From Timema cristinae (lineage: Eukaryota > Arthropoda > Insecta > Phasmatodea > Timematidae): a DNA stretch of 64,000 nt. A model generated the notes under the pieces. It did no database searches and was not told where the DNA came from. It saw only the letters and a program-made list of their open reading frames with translations. The position numbers were made by a program, and so were the translations under genes. The DNA lies in assembly GCA_039000515.1 (NCBI GenBank), contig JBCFYV010000012.1, positions 46,042,167 to 46,106,166 of the forward strand. The letters run 5' to 3'. This document shows positions 13,001 to 23,854 of the stretch, in pieces. Positions within the stretch are counted from its first letter, which is position 1; every line of letters begins with the position of its first letter.

Positions 13001-16000
13001 ACATAATACTTGAACATCCCTTTACGAGTTTTCCCACATATATTTCTTAAATATCTCATTCTTACTGGATTCACCTTGCTCTTGTGTTTCTCATGACATG
13101 CCCACACTTCACATCAATACGACAATGTTGGCATTTATACACTCCCATCTTTACCTCTTTCGATATATTACTTCATTGTTTGCAATAGTTCATATACACT
13201 CAACTATAAAAACCAAATGTTTAAAAATAAATTTACATATATATAGTGATGTTTTTAGGTCTATGACTCATGTTACACTTAAAAAGGATTAGTAATTTTA
13301 AGTGAAATAGTTTTTTCAAAACTTTGCCCTCTTATCTAAGTCAGAACACACATATATTTTGATAGTCAACAGATTGTTTTGGCAAAAAAAAAAAAAAACT
13401 CAAATTGATCAGAAAAAAATTTAACAAAAGAGTAAAATGTATTACTAGTTCAAGTCGAAATACCACAAGTCTGAGTTATTTTATGTGAATCCTGACCACA
13501 CAATAGTTTTTTTTACATGAAGTGAATGTTAAGCTGATCATGATTTAGGCATAAAAGCCATTTAACTGCTGTCTAACATTGCATTGATATTCACACCAAC
13601 TAAATTGGTGCTATGTTTATGTTGTTCTTGTTTATTACATCTTTAATTTGGAATGTAGGTATACTAATATTATAAAACTTTGTGCCAAAACAGTTTTTTG
13701 TGGTTTATATTATAAATGATGAATTGTTATTGATACAAATGTAGGTTAATATTTTAACTTTGGTTTCAATCAAATAATGTTTTTGTAAATTATTATTATT
13801 ATTATTTATTATTATTAGCACCGCGTCTTACTACCCGTTCGGGTTATACGCACTTACGCTAATGTGTAAATGGTAGGGTGATTGTGAGATGAAATGAAGG
13901 ACCTAAATTCAACCATATATTTATTGTCACTTTCATTTTCACTCATTTTCAAGTTAAAATCACAATATAAAACTATTTAACGATAACTAAAGCCCAATAT
14001 GGCGACCAACTTCTAACTTATAATATTTTAAAAATATCGATTTATGTTTTCCATCAATCCTATTGGCTGGATCTTTCTCGTAAACATATCGTTTCACAAC
14101 TCGTGCATAACGTATAAGAAAAGTTAAAGTTAAATCAACTTTATGCACTGTGAACTATTCCACTATTCATTATAAATCGATTATAGACGCCATCATTTAA
14201 AATAATGTATTTCAACTTCTTACGCACTATACACTATACACTATTCGCTATTAGTTACGAATTATGCATGAAATATAAACTAGGCCTTAGAGCTCACGGT
14301 TAGTCTTTCAAAATGCAATGTACAACAATGTATACTCCGCCTACCTTTAGATATAGCCATCTTACCTTGATGAACTATACTATGGCCTATAACTACACTA
14401 TTCTGATCCAGACAAGTTAAGCTCGTTGTCCTTCAGGCTAAACAAAGAGTACATTCATTTACCTAAATTAACATTGACAATAATGGTACTCGTGCGTGAG
14501 TAAATTTGAAGTTTCTTGCTATTAATTTTTCTCGCTTGTATGGAATAGTCTAACTGGCTATTCTTTGTCCGTGAATTTAACTTTTATCGAAACAGTAAGC
14601 AAGGCTTACAATACAAAGAATGGATTGAGCTACTATCCCCTGCCTCATAGTCAAGTATATTTATGTTAAATGTTCACTTAGAATTTGCGTTTTTAAGCAC
14701 TTTTTTTTGCAAGCCTTTTCAATTAAATTTTATTTATTACATAAGAACATTTTTATTACTATACTGTCTTGATAAATTAATTTATCACTATTTATAATAT
14801 TTTTCGTCGTATTTATCTTTAAAGAAACATTACAAACAAAATACTAAGATATAACGTCTATTTACACTTTCAAAAAGCTCATATACATTCTATAGTATAA
14901 ATAATTGGTCTAGGGGTAATAAGGTGTTGGACTTCTGGCTAGGATCCAGGGTTCAGTCCTCGGTCCTGGCACAAATTTATCTGATTACTAAACTCTTCCT
15001 TCACCTCTGACAAGACATCTTGTGAATGTGGGGAATGCCAGGCCTCCACGTGGTTCGGATTCCACGTTAAACTGTAGGTCCTCATTTCATCTCACAATCA
15101 CCCTACCGTTACACATTAGCATAAGTGCGTATAACCCAAACGGGTAGTAAGACGTGGTGCTAATAATAATAATATAAATAATCATATTCTATATGCTATA
15201 AATGTTGATACAAGGTTTAAACAAAGTATCTTTATATAAATATATATATTATATATTAAAACTTCACTCCCAAATTACTAATCAAAATAAAGTCAGTTAA
15301 AGTACTTAAAATAATCCGTTCAAACTGCTTGGTTAATCTCTTCTGATTAGTCTACTGTAATGAAGGGTCACAAACGTTTCAGTTTTCTTGGATCAGCTCG
15401 AATCTCGCGGGTTGTGACTAAGGAAAACTTAGTCACAGACTAAAATGTTCACAGCAACGGAGCGCACATTTCCTTAGTTAAATCTCCATAAGAGCTACGT
15501 AATTCTGTCGTGCGCAAGCGCACTAGCGCTTCAACTGTAACAAATGTTTCTATCGCACACGCCGTACTTTCAAATAGCATACAAAAACTTACCTCTAGTG
15601 CTAGCACATAACACAGTTTCCAACATTACACCCGAAAAGTGGAAATCACAATAGAAGGACGTAATTGTTTAGGGTAAAAAAGTATCACTTGGATTTAGAT
15701 AGATTAATTAATTATTTAAAACTAAAAAAAAGTATATAAATAATCAAAATATTGGATAGTCACGTGCACATGTGCTCATATATACTAACTGCTACTGTAT
15801 ATTACTACCCTCTTCTCTCTATCATCTTCCCCTCCCTTTTGTTAAAAAAAAATAACTAAATAAAATAACATTATTGACACTTATAACAGGGATTAAAATA
15901 AAATAAAGAGCCACACCAGTTGTCACACAAACACAAATACATTTTCTCTTAATTGAACTTACCTCAAACCCATCCCAATACATTATTATTTATTTTATTA

Positions 16001-19000
16001 TTGTAGCACCACGTCTTACTACCCGTACGGGTTATACGCACTTACGCTAATGTGTAATTGTAGGGTGATTGTGAGATGAAATGAAGGACCTACAGTTTAA
16101 CGTGGAATCCGAACCACGGTGGTGGCCTGGCATTCCCCAATTCACAAGATGTCTTGTCAGAGGTGAAGGAAGGGTTTGTAAATCAGATAAATCTGTGCCG
16201 GGACCGAGGATTGAAACCCGGCCGCCAGACAGAAGTCTGACACCTTACCCCTAGACCACCAGGTCACCGACAATAGCATAGTTAAAATGCCCCATATGCT
16301 AGTAAAACGTGGTTGTAAAAACCAAAAAAGCAGAATAGTTATTAGTTACTTTACGTTCTTCGTCTTGGTGTTGGCCCCCTGTGTCCACCACCTCCTCTCT
16401 GTTCATGTGCCATGCGACGGGCTGGAGGAGCATGGCAGCCACCAGGCCATGCAACAGGAGCCCTGCCATGATGAGGATGGCCCCTCTGGTGCCGTACATC
16501 GTTATCGCCTGACCGATCACTAGGGGGATCCATATACCACTGATACCACCCAGCGTGTTGACGAAACCCATCGCCTTGGCCCTGTTCTTCTTGAAGAAAG
16601 TGGTGATGGCCACATTAGAGGAATGAAAATCATCGTCAATCCTGGAGCTATTTCACATAGGTGAAAAAAAGTGTAAGTAGCGTGGAAAGGAGGACGCTGA
16701 CCCACATTTCTAGAAAAATGGCCGCACCCAAAATGTATCAAACAATTGAGTTGGGTACTGTACGAGGTACACACAACAGTAAAGGGACTAAAATTATATA
16801 TGGTGTGCCATTTTTCTTAGCAATATGAGTCAGTGGCTCTCTTTTCAGACTACTAGCGTTGAGAGCGTATGGAAGAAACATACTTATAAATTATCTGATA
16901 AACCACTCTTACTCCCCTCCCACCCCCAGTTTAATCCTGATGAGATTCTAGCCTGATCTTCCCATCACTGGTAATCCTGTAATGTCTTGATTCCCGCCAT
17001 ATACCGTGTAGCCACCAGTGTGGGTTTGAATATAATTGAAAAGAGTGTGTCAAAAAATATGTAAATGAAACTATTAAATAATTAAAACTTTTAATAATAT
17101 ACAATCCAACAACTAGCTCAGTCGGTAGCATGTCTGCCTACTGAGCTTGTGGCTCCAGGTTTGATTCCAGCATGTCCGAAAATGTTATCATTGGTGAAAT
17201 GTGGGTTTGCCTGTTCAAAGTGATGACTTAATGCTGGGGTCTGGATGTTGTGTCTGTTCTATATTTGGCTACTTTATAAATCTTTCCTGATATAATTAGT
17301 CATTTCAGAAAGTTAGTTAAATACCTCTAATAACAATAATCCAACTTTGCTTGTCCATAATTTATTATTAATTTAATTCATTTATAATTTATTAACTACT
17401 TCTTGAAAATGTCTCAAATAGTTTTATAGAACATGCCGTTTTAATTAAGAGAAATTATTGAATATAAATAGTAAAAGGAATAAATTTTAAAATAGTTGGC
17501 AGCCTAATGCTTTTCAATCTTCTTACTCTGCATTGGATAGTCAATTATATACAGGTACAGTTTCGCTGGCCACGTGGTCTAACGCACTACTCTCGCAGTA
17601 GACTAGACTGCAATGACGGAGAGATCAAGGTTCTAATCTCGGTCAGGTGTACTGAGGGTGGTTTTCCAAAACCGTTCCCATCCTCCCGTCACACTATTGG
17701 ATTCGCTTATAAATATAATCTTCCTAATCCCTATATTTACTAGAGTAATTAGTGCATAAGCTTATAACTCAAATGGGTGATAAGACACTGTGCTACAGAA
17801 AAATCTACATATTTAAATTCCTTGAGGTGTCTTTGTGTCCTTCCAGGGCTTTTTCTTCCGATTCTCAATACCTTAGAGGGAGTTGAAATTTGGTATGGAA
17901 GATATTTAGAACGCCATCTTTGTGAGAAAAATCCTAAACATAAACAATTCAAGATTACAAATCCAAAATGGCGCAATAAACTTACAGATTGAGTCATAAT
18001 AGAAGGCTGAAATTTGATATCGATGATATGGAGAGGGCCATATTTAGGTTAAAATTATGAAACTTGAAAATTCAGAAGATATCGGATAAAAAATGGTGGA
18101 TGAAAACGCACATATTGAGTCTTAGATAACTGAGATTTGGCATGGACATTGAGGAGCATGCTCTCTTTATGAAAACAATCCTAATCTTGAAAAGTTATAA
18201 ATGATAAATCCAAAATGGTAGTTAAAACTTACAAATTGAATACTATTAAGATTAGTTTTTAATGGACACTAGGGACGTTCTATCTTTATGAAAAAAAAAT
18301 CTGCAAATTAAGGAAATCAAGATGGTGGACGCAGTGTAAAAATTGAGTCCAATTTGGATTAAATGTGTGGTTCAAAATTTTCTAATCTAATAGAAAATAT
18401 AATTGTTCAATATTTTTCTGAAAATTTCACTAGCCCAAACCTTATTTTTCGATTCCAAAACCCTCCAGATATCGGTAATGCAGACCAATAACAACCTGAA
18501 AATAAACTAACACAAAAACAAAGCAATTCTCAAAGGGGGTTCATTAGCATTGCATAGCTAAAAATCAAAGGGAAAACTATAGCCCACCTAGGAGCACCAA
18601 ACAATTTAAAATAAACAATTTCTGGTGATATAGCTCAGTGAAACGTTTGGTGCTTAGGCCAGCCATAGTTTTAATTTTTTACTTTGTTTCTGTAACAGTG
18701 TCGACTATTTCATCTATGCTCCTTGATTAACTATGATGGTCATTTTTCATTATTTTTCATAACAATGTATATCCAGTTAACTAATCTTATGAACGGGCTT
18801 AGAACGCGTTCATCTATAGAAATCCATTTAAACTACTGATTACTCACCCATTTTGCCTTGAGCTTGCGGTAACCATTGTTGCATTGAGTTTACTTTTCAA
18901 TACTAGCAGAGTGTAGGGTTTTAGGTTATATTAAAATTCGTAAGGTACTAAATAAAGTGCTCCTCGGCCTTTTCGGATGTTGTTAAATTATCATCTAAGA

Positions 19001-21564
19001 AAATTTTAGTTCCTAGATTATAAAATGATTTGCCATCCTATTTTTCTCCTATTTTTAATTTATGTTTATCTTTATTAGGTCAATTGGCTATTCCCTATTT
19101 AGTTAATTTTATTGGATATAATTTGGGTTTATTATCACTGTTAACCTTTTAAAAGGAGGATTGACAATTCTTAATTCATGCTACCTAACCTATATTTGAA
19201 ACTTTAACGTCCAAGATGACCCTAAGGCTGACAAGGCTCAAAATATAGTTCGTGGCTTTTAAAACTAGGAGACGAACAATTACTCAATAGCGGTAAGCTG
19301 AAAAATGACATAATCAAAGTGTCATATCAAACCTTTTGCTGTAATCTTAAAGCTGGGGTTGTATTTGTATTTGCGAATATGTCAATACCGGGTCTGAGGA
19401 ACAGCGATGTGATATCTGTCAATTAGGAGGTCCTAAAACTACTAGAAGGAGAATGTGTTTCCTTCTCTAGCTTGGACTCTATCAATTTATCTGACAAATA
19501 GAAAATAGAATCTCCTCAACAGTCTTACTCCTTCAGGGATGCCTCCATAGAAAGTTAATTTGAAAAAGGAAGCAATAGTTATGTTGTTACGAAATCTGAA
19601 TACCAAAGAAGAGTTGTGTAGTGGAACTCGCTTAGCAAGATATTACAACTTTTATACCTCGGATATATCTCGTACCTACTGATAAAGACCTGTCTTTTGT
19701 ACTTCGCTGCCGACAACTCCTAGTCCAACTGCCATGTCCAATGGCAGTTAATGAGTCCCAGGGACAGATGCTCAACATAGTTGGTGTCCACCTTCCCACT
19801 TCAGTGTCTACCTTTCCACTTTAGTGCTCAAACATGTCCAACTACATGTAGCCGTTGAAAGAGTGCACCGCTCCATAAATATTAAAGTGTAAGAAGTACA
19901 AAATAATTGTCAAAGGGTCCTTATAAATGAAAATCCCAAAAGCTACACCAAAAATGTAGAAAATTTATTATATTTTTAAAGCTAATGCTCTATTTAAAAT
20001 GAACATAAATTCTCTTCGTGGAATTCCACTCTTACTTGGCCGCAAGGTAGGAATTATATCAAATAATGATGTTAGAATAACACCAAATTCTTGAGCAGAG
20101 TTGGCCTGAGGAAAGAATCCCGTAGAAGAATGTTGGCATCGAACTACACTTCCCGAATTGTAAATCCTTAAGGACGTTTTTTTTTCATACAACCCGATAA
20201 TCTAACAGAGCCATAAACACAAATTGCGGTACCTCTTGTTATGAAAAATCTAAAAATAGATCAAAACAACTAGAAACACCTAGCCCTTAGTATATAATAT
20301 AACAAATAATGTATCAATTACTATTATGCAATGTAATAAAGGAAATAAAACTGTATAACGAAAAACTGTTATGATGAAATATACTTGAGGTATGTTGAGA
20401 TATGATTATACTGATAAAATCGGTTAAACTATTATGTATAGTACAAAAATCGAATTAAAGTTAAAACATTAGGATATTGAACTTGTGAAATCGTAGATTA
20501 AAGGCATTAATAAGTGTATATTACTTTATTGTAAAAAATAGACACAAAGTATATCAAAGTTAAATTTATGGTAAAATGGAGTAAAATTATAACTAGGAGG
20601 GTATTAGTTTTTCAAATATATATAAAATATATAAATCAACTAGTTTAAGTAAAAAATAGTGAGTGGTATAAATATTTTGTGACCCACTTACCGTTTATGA
20701 GAGCTTGTGATAGAAAAATGCTCCAAAATCCAGTTGAATAAAACAAGACGAAATATGATAAAACTACGAAGAGAGTACCAATAATAGTTGTTTTCCGGGA
20801 CCCAATCAAATTCAGCAGTAGAGGATTGAACAGAGCTGTTAAAAAATAAACAATCACACGGATAGTTTTTTTATGTTAATATTCTCAATTGCATTAATAT
20901 AAAAATTCATAGTGGCCACATAACGCTAAAAAACCAACCCCTGATTTTTCCCTGGTTTCAAAAAAACTTATTTTCCTGGAACTAGTTAAAAAATTAAACA
21001 TATTCTATTTATTGTGAAGAACTATTTTTGAAACGAACTCAATAATAAGTAGTAGATTAAGTTTTAATTGTATAAATTTTGAAAAAATACGATAAAAACG
21101 ATAAAAACGTTTTTCGTTACTTCTACCTAAAGCCAAATACACAATTTTAGCCAAATAATTGCAAAATTTCACAATATTTTGCTGGTCTTCCTGATAATTT
21201 TAAATTCCCTGATATTTCAAGGTGTTTCAAATTTTTATCACTATGAGCTTTCTTTGTTGTTTCTAAACATAAATTGTCTAACTAATAATCTTTTTTTTAT
21301 TTATTCACCCTCCTCGATAGCATAGTTGGCTAACGCGCTAGTCGTGTTGAGCACGACTGCTAAGGACGGGGAGATCCAGGTTCGAATCTCTGTCGGGTGA
21401 ACTGCGGGTGGTTTTCCTAAATGGTTTTCCACTCTCCCTCCACGCAAATACGGGTTCACTTCCTCTAATTGAACCTTCCCAATTCCTAATCCATTAGCGT
21501 AAATAGTACTCAATGCGTATAACCCGAACGGGTAGTAAGACGCGGTGTTAATTATTATTATTAA

Positions 21565-21603
<39 letters not shown>

Positions 21604-23552
21604 ATTTAATTCAATATAATGTTTCTAAACGTTATATTTGGTTATTTTGACAGCTTTTTTTCCCCATTTCTGGCCTTTACTTTATGCTGAAGAATATCAT
21701 TAATTTCATACAATTGTTTGGAACAATCTTTTAGAAGTGTATATTGCCATTTACAGAGATACGGTTAAATTATTATGTTAAATATGGTTGAAAATTACAC
21801 CTGGATACGGGAATTAATCCCTGTGCCTTAATCCAAGATCACCAATGCTCTACCACTCAGCTGTCTAGGATTATTCACATGCTCAGAGTAATTAATCAAT
21901 TATCAAAGTTTAAGGCAGCGTATATAATAAAGGTCTAAAACATCTGGCTACTTAAAGCTATCAGAAACTTAGGCATCAGTTATTCTAGGTTGACTTTTAT
22001 GCTACCTTTAACTATGAATGCTAAATTAACCTTAATATGGGACGAATATCAATGGTAAAACTTTGCCATTCTAAGCTGACCCCCCGGATGTGGTTGCCGT
22101 GTTCAGGTGTAATTTTTCAAATATATTAATTATATCTTGTTTTTATGTTTTGACACAATATTGACATACACTTTAATGTAATATTGAACTAATGCATACA
22201 TTTATTTACCATAAATAAAGAAGAGACCACCAGGTACATTTGTTATGATTGATATTTCAGTCGCAGAAAGATTCACCTCTTTCTTGATATCTTTGTAGAA
22301 CAATGAATGTAATGGAGGTACAGGTACAACCAAACTCTGAAAAATAATCAATGTCTTAGGAAGTTTTTGCTAATTTAGATGTACTTACCTTTTAATGAGT
22401 CTGATAAGTTACTCTATAGATGATTTACTTTGTTTATAAAGTACATTTCGAGCCTAGCACCTTAGATCAAGTGGTTTAAAAAATGTCTCAACAAAAATTG
22501 TCACGCTCTAATCTTTTTTTTTCTTCGTAGATTTGTTTTAAATAACACTCAATACCAATATAATTAGGTCATAACCTAAGAACCACAGATAGTTACAACA
22601 TTTCACTTAGACACAATTGTTCAAAATAGAAGATAGAAAAGAAAATAAACAGGTCACTCTGTGAGGTCTCTTGTCTATGGGCTAATGACACTTCATCTTC
22701 CGCCGACGAGTAGGCCTATAACACTAACTCACACTACTTACGCCTGAACAGCATTGACTTGCATTTCAAAATTACATTTTTCTTGTTTCGTATTCTAGAT
22801 CTAGATAGACACTATAGAATATGTTTAATCTGTACATCCTAAATTTATACAGGGTATTTTCGTAAATTAGAGCCAAAGTTATAGACTTTTTTAAAAAAAT
22901 TCTAACAAAAGAATTTTAAGATAAAAAAATAGTTTTTGTGATAGGATAAGTCTATTTTAAGAATTATTTAAGTATTCATGGTTTTTTCTTTAGGTTATTT
23001 ATTTAAAACTAGCCAAATAAAAACCTGAATACATTATTAACATGGGAAATCTGATCGTAGCTGGCCACCACTTCACAGGTAGGCAATGTCCTTAACTAGA
23101 AATAATTACAATACTGTATTAATGCGTAGCGTAAATGTAAATCTACGTTACATATTAAGTGCTATACTTCAGTTAAATGAATGTAAATTTTACGGACACC
23201 CGAAAACATGTCTACTCAACTGTCTCCCCGAAAAACCAACCATCTCTATCGTATGCATTGCCGAAGCCTAATTAATCTACGACCATAAACAAAGCGCAAA
23301 AAGACGCTTTAACCGTGGGCATTGCTGTTTTTTAATTATTATACTCACATAAATAATGGAACCAGAGGCAACAATTGCCCATCCCCAACCTCCATCCGGT
23401 GGAACAAGTTCGTATTTCTTCCCTGTTTTGCTGTTGGATAATTTCGCGGATATATTGTTATGTTGTGTTGGGGTCACATTGTTGCTAGGATTCAAGATCA
23501 CTTTGTTAACCGCTCCTGCAAGAGGGGTCTCTTCGTCGGGGATCTCACTCAT
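3864..23552 (-). CDS. monocarboxylate transporter-like protein A (SLC16 family), 7 coding exons found, 3' exon missing
   Basis: A plasma-membrane transporter of the major facilitator superfamily; SLC16 members move lactate, pyruvate, other monocarboxylates or amino-acid derivatives, often with a proton. Exons in coding order: 23552-23349, 22336-22210, 20835-20692, 16647-16355, 6918-6735, 6284-5923, 4055-3864, about 502 residues. Splice sites are canonical GT-AG and the junction phases are 0,1,1,1,2,1, then 1 at the open end. Family marks: PPDGGWGW at residues 51-58, the loop signature [14 protein letters not shown], and DLIFR in predicted helix 8 with the Asp-Arg pair critical in MCT1. A hydrophilic loop from exons 5 and 6 separates the two six-helix halves. 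Exon 4 lacks one base, so the reading frame is broken as sequenced; all other exons are intact, which favours a recent mutation or a sequence error over an old pseudogene. The substrate cannot be told from sequence. Confidence 0.88.
5577..5822 (+). repeat. tRNA-derived SINE, family S1
   Basis: Head GTGGCCGCATGGTCTAAGG resembles a pol III A box, and TTCAAATCCCGG is a B box. The body has the family's GTGTACT..GGTTTTTCTAAA and ATTCAACCTTCC segments, and the copy ends near AGAAGCGGTGCTAAG, a decayed version of the shared S1/S2/S3 tail. It lies in an intron of transporter A, opposite in strand to the gene. Confidence 0.75.
5923..6284 (-). CDS. transporter A exon 6 (helices 7 and 8 with the Asp-Arg pair)
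   Basis: Exon of 362 nt, phase 2 in and phase 1 out; acceptor TTGTTTAG at 6286-6285, donor ATTC|GTAAGT at 5922. It begins in the hydrophilic loop ([20 protein letters not shown]) and enters the second membrane bundle. [17 protein letters not shown] holds the D-x3-R pair equivalent to the substrate- and proton-linked residues of helix 8 in mammalian MCT1. A 115-residue open frame on the opposite strand is only its shadow. Confidence 0.9.
6735..6918 (-). CDS. transporter A exon 5 (central cytoplasmic loop)
   Basis: Exon of 184 nt, phase 1 in and phase 2 out; acceptor TGCATTTCAG at 6920-6919, donor CATAG|GTAGGT at 6734. It encodes a hydrophilic, Ser/Asn/Asp-rich segment (for example [20 protein letters not shown]), as expected of the poorly conserved loop between helices 6 and 7. 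Recognition rests on frame continuity with both neighbours, not on sequence similarity. Confidence 0.78.
7564..7720 (+). repeat. tRNA-like terminal-inverted-repeat element, one end decayed
   Basis: Contains GATAGCTCAGTGGTAAGAGC (A-box region) and GGTTCGATTC (B box) and ends in GTGTCATTTTTCAATTTTCA, identical to the right terminus of the better copy at 61801-61980 but in the opposite orientation. The left inverted repeat has decayed. Confidence 0.7.
7721..9029. other. intron sequence of transporter A, no gene seen
   Basis: AT-rich intronic DNA. Two plus-strand open frames (8134-8346, 8343-8531) have no recognisable domains and look like chance. Confidence 0.5.
9030..9165. repeat. MITE-like repeat, copy 1
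   Basis: Shares TTAGGCTTAGTTTATATTCA, CATGCATAA and ATAGTGTATAGTGCAC with the inverted copy at 14085-14290, including the terminal AGGCYTAGTTTATAT. Likely one end of a miniature inverted-repeat element; the full element boundaries are unclear. Confidence 0.5.
9829..9872. repeat. G-run / C-run inverted repeat
   Basis: GAGAGG followed by a run of G, a short spacer containing CCCCCAGATATCT, then a run of C ending in CCTC. It could form a hairpin or G-rich structure. The surrounding 9540-9960 is intronic; no gene seen. Confidence 0.7.
10240..10345 (+). repeat. degraded SINE, S1-like
   Basis: GTGTCACTCTTGC, TTTAAATCTCGCTCGGGTGA and CTGAGGTGTTTTACCTAAATG match the S1/S2 body in order, with several substitutions. 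The 3' tail is not preserved. Confidence 0.5.
10575..12144 (+). pseudogene. PIF/Harbinger DDE nuclease gene, broken
   Basis: The first coding part gives [17 protein letters not shown] through EERLSMTLK (about 10590-10816). A GT donor at 10817 joins an acceptor before 11189 to give [20 protein letters not shown], the helix-turn-helix-like part of Harbinger nucleases. [13 protein letters not shown] carries the first catalytic Asp, [10 protein letters not shown] the second, FVADSAF the third acidic site and [19 protein letters not shown] the usual C-terminal block. It is not functional: an in-frame TAA follows KEQTV near 11332, and a one-base frame change lies near 11615-11625, between LLHFPHG and KLPPVFVAD. 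The intron contains a younger tRNA-like inverted-repeat element. The Myb-like partner gene was not seen nearby. It sits inside a large intron of transporter A, on the opposite strand. Confidence 0.88.
10861..11056. repeat. tRNA-like terminal-inverted-repeat element inside the Harbinger intron
   Basis: Ends are AAATTTGAAAAATGCCACC and its near inverse GGGTGTCATTTTTCAAATTT (11037-11056). Each half holds a tRNA-like unit pointing inward: on the minus strand GAGAGCATTGGCGACTAAGC-type sequence, on the plus strand CTCAGTGGTGAGAGC and AGGTTTGATTCCC. The element is thus a palindrome made of two tRNA-like halves, 196 bp in all. Confidence 0.75.
12145..12390 (-). pseudogene. C-terminal fragment of a LINE reverse transcriptase ORF
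   Basis: The minus strand encodes [20 protein letters not shown] followed by a GRGKPW segment. [12 protein letters not shown]....GRGRP is the characteristic end of ORF2 of insect non-LTR retrotransposons. Only about 80 residues remain and no upstream polymerase domain follows on the left, so it is a truncated copy ending next to the Harbinger gene. Confidence 0.75.
12391..13790. other. intron sequence, no gene seen
   Basis: About 12760-13190 is slightly less AT-rich, with plus-strand pyrimidine-rich sequence lacking long frames. It may be a decayed repeat but I could not classify it. Confidence 0.4.
13791..13908 (-). repeat. SINE family S3, 3' half
   Basis: Begins with (TTA)n then GCACCGCGTCTTACTACCCG, the reverse complement of the shared SINE tail, and continues into GGGTGATTGTGAGATGAAAT of the S3 body before stopping near 13908. 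Confidence 0.8.
14085..14290. repeat. MITE-like repeat, copy 2
   Basis: The right end reads TATGCATGAAATATAAACTA followed by GGCCTTAG, the inverse of the terminus at 9030. GCACTATACACTATACACTA is the inverse of its internal motif. The left part (ACTCGTGCATAACGTATAAG) is a weak inverted match. Confidence 0.5.
14905..15178 (+). repeat. SINE family S3, full-length
   Basis: A-box region GGTCTAGGGGTAATAAGGTG, B box GGTTCAGTCCTCGG, body GACAAGACATCTTGTGAATG and TTCGGATTCCACGTTAAACT. The tail CCAAACGGGTAGTAAGACGT is followed by GGTGCTAATAATAAT. Confidence 0.88.
15983..16268 (-). repeat. SINE family S3, full-length
   Basis: Reverse-oriented copy starting with ATT-rich DNA and GCACCACGTCTTACTACCCG and ending in the head (TTACCCCTAGACCACCAGGT). 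It lies about 90 bp beyond the donor of transporter A exon 4, within the intron and on the same strand as the gene. Confidence 0.88.
16355..16647 (-). CDS. transporter A exon 4 (helices 4 to 6) with a one-base frameshift
   Basis: Exon of 293 nt between an acceptor at 16649-16648 and a donor at 16354 (GAAC|GTAAAG). Phase 1 on both sides demands a multiple of three, so one base is missing. The start reads [10 protein letters not shown] in the incoming frame, and [19 protein letters not shown] continues in the next frame; the change falls at AGAGG, 16617-16621. The rest gives [19 protein letters not shown] and [20 protein letters not shown], matching gene B exon 62331-62628 in position. All conserved features apart from the frame are intact. 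Confidence 0.85.
17108..17285 (+). repeat. tRNA-derived repeat, family S5
   Basis: Head AGCTCAGTCGGTAGCATGTC and B box GGTTTGATTCC, followed by GAAATGTGGGTTTGCC and GGATGTTGTGTCTGTTCTA. Two further copies are at 34488-34700 (plus) and 59134-59395 (minus). Confidence 0.75.
17562..17796 (+). repeat. SINE family S1
   Basis: CACGTGGTCTAACGCA head, GGTTCTAATCTCGG B box, GTGTACTGAGGGTGGTTTTC body and a diverged tail CAAATGGGTGATAAGACACT. Confidence 0.78.
17860..18350. repeat. degenerate ~115-bp tandem repeat
   Basis: Three to four diverged units, each with TGAAATTTGGTATGGA-like, CATCTTTATGAAAA and AATCCAAAATGG segments followed by ACTTACAAATTGAGTC. No gene seen in it; the short frames covering part of it look like chance. 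Confidence 0.6.
18560..18690. repeat. short imperfect hairpin
   Basis: AAAACTATAGCCCACCTAGG with AGCACCAAAC is inverted at GTTTGGTGCTTAGGCC and AGCCATAGTTTT, with about 35 bp between the arms. It may be a small foldback element. Confidence 0.5.
18691..20691. other. intron of transporter A, no gene recognised
   Basis: AT-rich DNA. A 74-codon minus-strand frame at 19968-20192 and weaker plus-strand fragments near 19330-19450 could belong to an old transposon, but no family motif was recognised. Confidence 0.4.
20692..20835 (-). CDS. transporter A exon 3 (helices 2 and 3)
   Basis: Exon of 144 nt, phase 1 in and out; acceptor TTTTTTAACAG at 20837-20836, donor AACG|GTAAGT at 20691. It encodes [20 protein letters not shown] and a hydrophobic helix ending LSQALIN. 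The gene B equivalent (63826-63969) has exactly the same length and phases. Confidence 0.9.
21305..21602 (+). repeat. SINE family S2 with long ATT tail
   Basis: Head AGTTGGCTAACGCGCTAGTC and B box GGTTCGAATCTC; body CTAAATGGTTTTCCACTCTC; tail ATAACCCGAACGGGTAGTAA followed by GACGCGGTG and about 50 bp of ATT repeats. Confidence 0.88.
21788..22120. repeat. tRNA-like terminal-inverted-repeat element, long form
   Basis: Termini TTGAAAATTACACCTGG and CAGGTGTAATTTTTCAA (22104-22120) are inverted repeats with one indel. The left half contains a minus-strand tRNA-like segment (CTCTACCACTCAGCTGTC). At 333 bp it is the longest copy. It lies just beyond the donor-side end of transporter A exon 2. Confidence 0.7.
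22210..22336 (-). CDS. transporter A exon 2
   Basis: Exon of 127 nt, phase 0 in and phase 1 out; acceptor ATTTTTCAG at 22338-22337, donor TATG|GTAAAT at 22209. It encodes [19 protein letters not shown], then [16 protein letters not shown] and a hydrophobic stretch, matching the loop and helix 2 of the MCT fold (FGVFF..FS.S.SETSWI region). Confidence 0.85.
23349..23552 (-). CDS. transporter A exon 1 (start codon and DGGWGW motif)
   Basis: The start ATG is at 23552-23550 and the exon runs 68 codons to donor TTTAT|GTGAGT at 23348, phase 0. The N-terminus [11 protein letters not shown] is hydrophilic and followed by the family signature [19 protein letters not shown] entering helix 1. An acceptor (GTGTTTCAG) ends at 23566, so the coding exon carries 13 nt of 5' untranslated sequence and must be joined to an upstream non-coding exon. 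A longer reading through the acceptor into upstream intron is rejected for that reason. Confidence 0.9.
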
Positions 23553-23854
23553 TGTTGGTCCTTCTCTGAAACACAGCCGGTAATATACGTTTGTAATTAT
23601 TATCTTCAACATTGTAACAAACACCTTTAGGGTTCCACCTAATTGAAATGAAATATCCTAAAACTGAAATTTGCATTTTGGGGATTACAGTTCATGAGCT
23701 TCAAAATCACTAAAATTTATCTTCAATTAATTTAAAATGTACTATTAGGGCTCTATCATAAAAATGACTATTTGTTAGAGGAGTGCTATTATTCCTAACA
23801 ATAAAGAACGTCATTTTTAACACGACAAAACATAAAAATGTATTTTTTTATCTT

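Noticed and set aside
17100..17180. possible tRNA gene (AGCTCAGTCGGTAGCATGTC)
   Set aside because: Repeated at 34488 and 59134 with the same non-tRNA body, and arms do not fold fully; it is a tRNA-derived repeat head.
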